From DASXBA01 sp046729895 (GTDB lineage: Bacteria; Actinomycetota; Thermoleophilia; Solirubrobacterales; Thermoleophilaceae), in the NCBI GenBank assembly GCA_046729895.1, contig JBKPHP010000152.1, forward strand, positions 1 to 5,390: a stretch of 5,390 nucleotides of DNA, given 5' to 3'. The notes below the pieces were generated by a model that had not been told where the DNA came from, made no database searches, and was given only the letters and a program-made list of their open reading frames with translations. Position 1 is the stretch's first letter. Every line of letters starts with the position of its first letter. The translations under genes were made by a program, and so were the position numbers. Positions 4,903 through 5,390 of this stretch are shown here, in pieces.

Positions 4903-5316
4903 CTACTGCCCGTCGACCACCAAGTGAGACACCGGCGCGTCGAAGCGCGACTCGGCCTGAGCGACCACGCCATCCTCCGCCCAATTGCGGCGGCCTCTGG
5001 GGTGCGTGACGAGCACGATCTCATCGGCCGGGAAGCTCTGTAGCGCGTCCTGGAGGGCCAGCAGCGGATCGGACTCGCCGGTGTCGCCGGCGGCGTCGAT
5101 GCCCTCCTCCTCCATCCGCTCGACCGTCTCCTCCTGGATCGCCTCCGCCCGGCGAACCGCGTCGTCGCTATCGGAGAGCCAGAAGCGCGTGCGGGAGTTC
5201 AGGGCGGGCGCCACAACGAGCACCTCGGCGTCCTTCGCCTTCTCGGACCCGATGGCGTTCCTGAGCGCCTCCCCGGAGACCGGCTCGGACACGAGTGCGA
5301 GGATCTTCTTGCCCAT
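4903..5316 (-). CDS. universal stress protein-like alpha/beta protein, hypothetical
   Basis: This 137-residue cytoplasmic protein has the alternating strand/helix pattern of a small Rossmann-like, UspA-like fold. Features in order are strand KKILALVS (3-10), helix SGEALRNAI (14-22), strand AEVLVVAPAL (30-39), a Glu/Arg-rich helix (53-71), helix LLALQDALQSF (85-95), strand ADEIVLVTHP (97-106), the motif HPRGRRNW (105-112), helix GVVAQAESRF (116-125) and final strand PVSHLVVD (128-135). The ThrHisPro-x-Gly-Arg-x-Asn-Trp motif near the C-terminus recurs, as I recall, in actinobacterial hypothetical proteins with this fold. The classic UspA ATP-binding Gly-x2-Gly-x9-Gly-Ser pattern is not evident, so nucleotide binding is uncertain. 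I start at the ATG at 5316; no Shine-Dalgarno is present, and the frame stays open to the window edge, with another possible GTG start at 5352. A perfect inverted repeat lies just upstream. Confidence 0.75.
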   Translation of the reverse strand: MGKKILALVSEPVSGEALRNAIGSEKAKDAEVLVVAPALNSRTRFWLSDSDDAVRRAEAIQEETVERMEEEGIDAAGDTGESDPLLALQDALQSFPADEIVLVTHPRGRRNWAEDGVVAQAESRFDAPVSHLVVDGQ

Positions 5317-5339
5317 GGTCCCTACATACCCCAGGGACC
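5317..5339 (-). promoter_or_regulatory. perfect 7-bp inverted repeat abutting the Usp-like start, overlapping a -10-like element
   Basis: GGTCCCT (5317-5323) and AGGGACC (5333-5339) are exact reverse complements with a 9-base spacer. The inner arm touches the ATG of the Usp-like gene. On the minus strand TATGTA (5328-5323), a partial match to the actinobacterial -10, lies in the spacer and arm, six bases before the ATG. A repressor bound here would block the promoter. In RNA, a hairpin would sit directly at the start codon if transcription begins further upstream. It could also be the terminator of the preceding gene, although it lacks a T-tract. Confidence 0.45.
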
Positions 5340-5348
5340 GCATCCCTA

Positions 5349-5390
5349 TCACCGGCCAGAGGGCCAGCGGCCGTGGCGGTCGAAATAGCG
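5349..5390 (-). CDS. C-terminal 13 codons of a minus-strand gene cut by the window edge
   Basis: Reading in from the edge on the minus strand gives RYFDRHGRWPSGR followed by TGA at 5351-5349. The aromatic and charged residues and G/C third positions look like a genuine protein end, and the stop is 32 bases before the Usp-like start on the same strand. The piece is too short to name a family, and another frame here is also open. The call is tentative. Confidence 0.35.
   Translation of the reverse strand, partial: RYFDRHGRWPSGR

Noticed and set aside
1..5390. CRISPR array, IS element, tRNA or rRNA genes, prophage or toxin-antitoxin module
   Set aside because: No regularly spaced repeats, transposase motifs, terminal inverted repeats with target duplications, tRNA-like cloverleaf or phage genes were seen on either strand. 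The 'plasmid stabilization' label of the gene at 2065 is not evidence of a toxin-antitoxin system.

Overview
The window is very GC-rich, densely coding bacterial DNA with almost exclusively G/C third codon positions. A deazaflavin (F420)-dependent luciferase-like oxidoreductase, a membrane protein with a Pro/Thr/Lys-rich outer tail, and several starts lacking a Shine-Dalgarno sequence all suggest an actinobacterium. A soil Thermoleophilia/Solirubrobacterales-like lineage is my best guess, by inference only. The first ~98 bases are nearly pure G and C homopolymer runs and look like a damaged contig end.

Layout: (1) A minus-strand DJ-1/PfpI-family protein (104-688) has a strong Shine-Dalgarno. 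(2) A 216-bp divergent intergenic region holds a perfect 10-bp inverted repeat (780-812) and a -10-like TATGTT just before the next start. (3) A plus-strand three-helix membrane protein follows (905-1612), with a low-complexity tail. (4) A small cysteine-rich, zinc-ribbon or metallothionein-like protein (1759-1992) and a small, very basic 'plasmid stabilization'-type protein (2065-2403) follow. They share the same Shine-Dalgarno block and spacing and end at a strong hairpin (2411-2445). (5) A cation diffusion facilitator (2628-3530), an F420-dependent LLM-class oxidoreductase (3567-4562) and a two-helix membrane protein (4559-4846) form a tight plus-strand run, the last two overlapping by 4 bp. 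(6) A hairpin at 4874-4898 separates these from a convergent minus-strand universal-stress-like protein (4903-5316). A perfect 7-bp inverted repeat lies immediately upstream of its start. (7) The window ends with what looks like the last 13 codons of another minus-strand gene (5349-5390).

How they fit together: several genes suggest stress or metal handling (DJ-1/PfpI, Cys-rich metal-binding protein, Zn/Cd-type CDF exporter, Usp-like protein), but each belongs to a widespread family. I see no phage, IS, CRISPR, toxin-antitoxin or biosynthetic cluster. The best leads are the uncharacterised Cys-rich protein near a metal exporter, the two distinct modes of translation start, the two well-placed inverted repeats, and the oxidoreductase that lacks the glucose-6-phosphate ligands of its namesake family.
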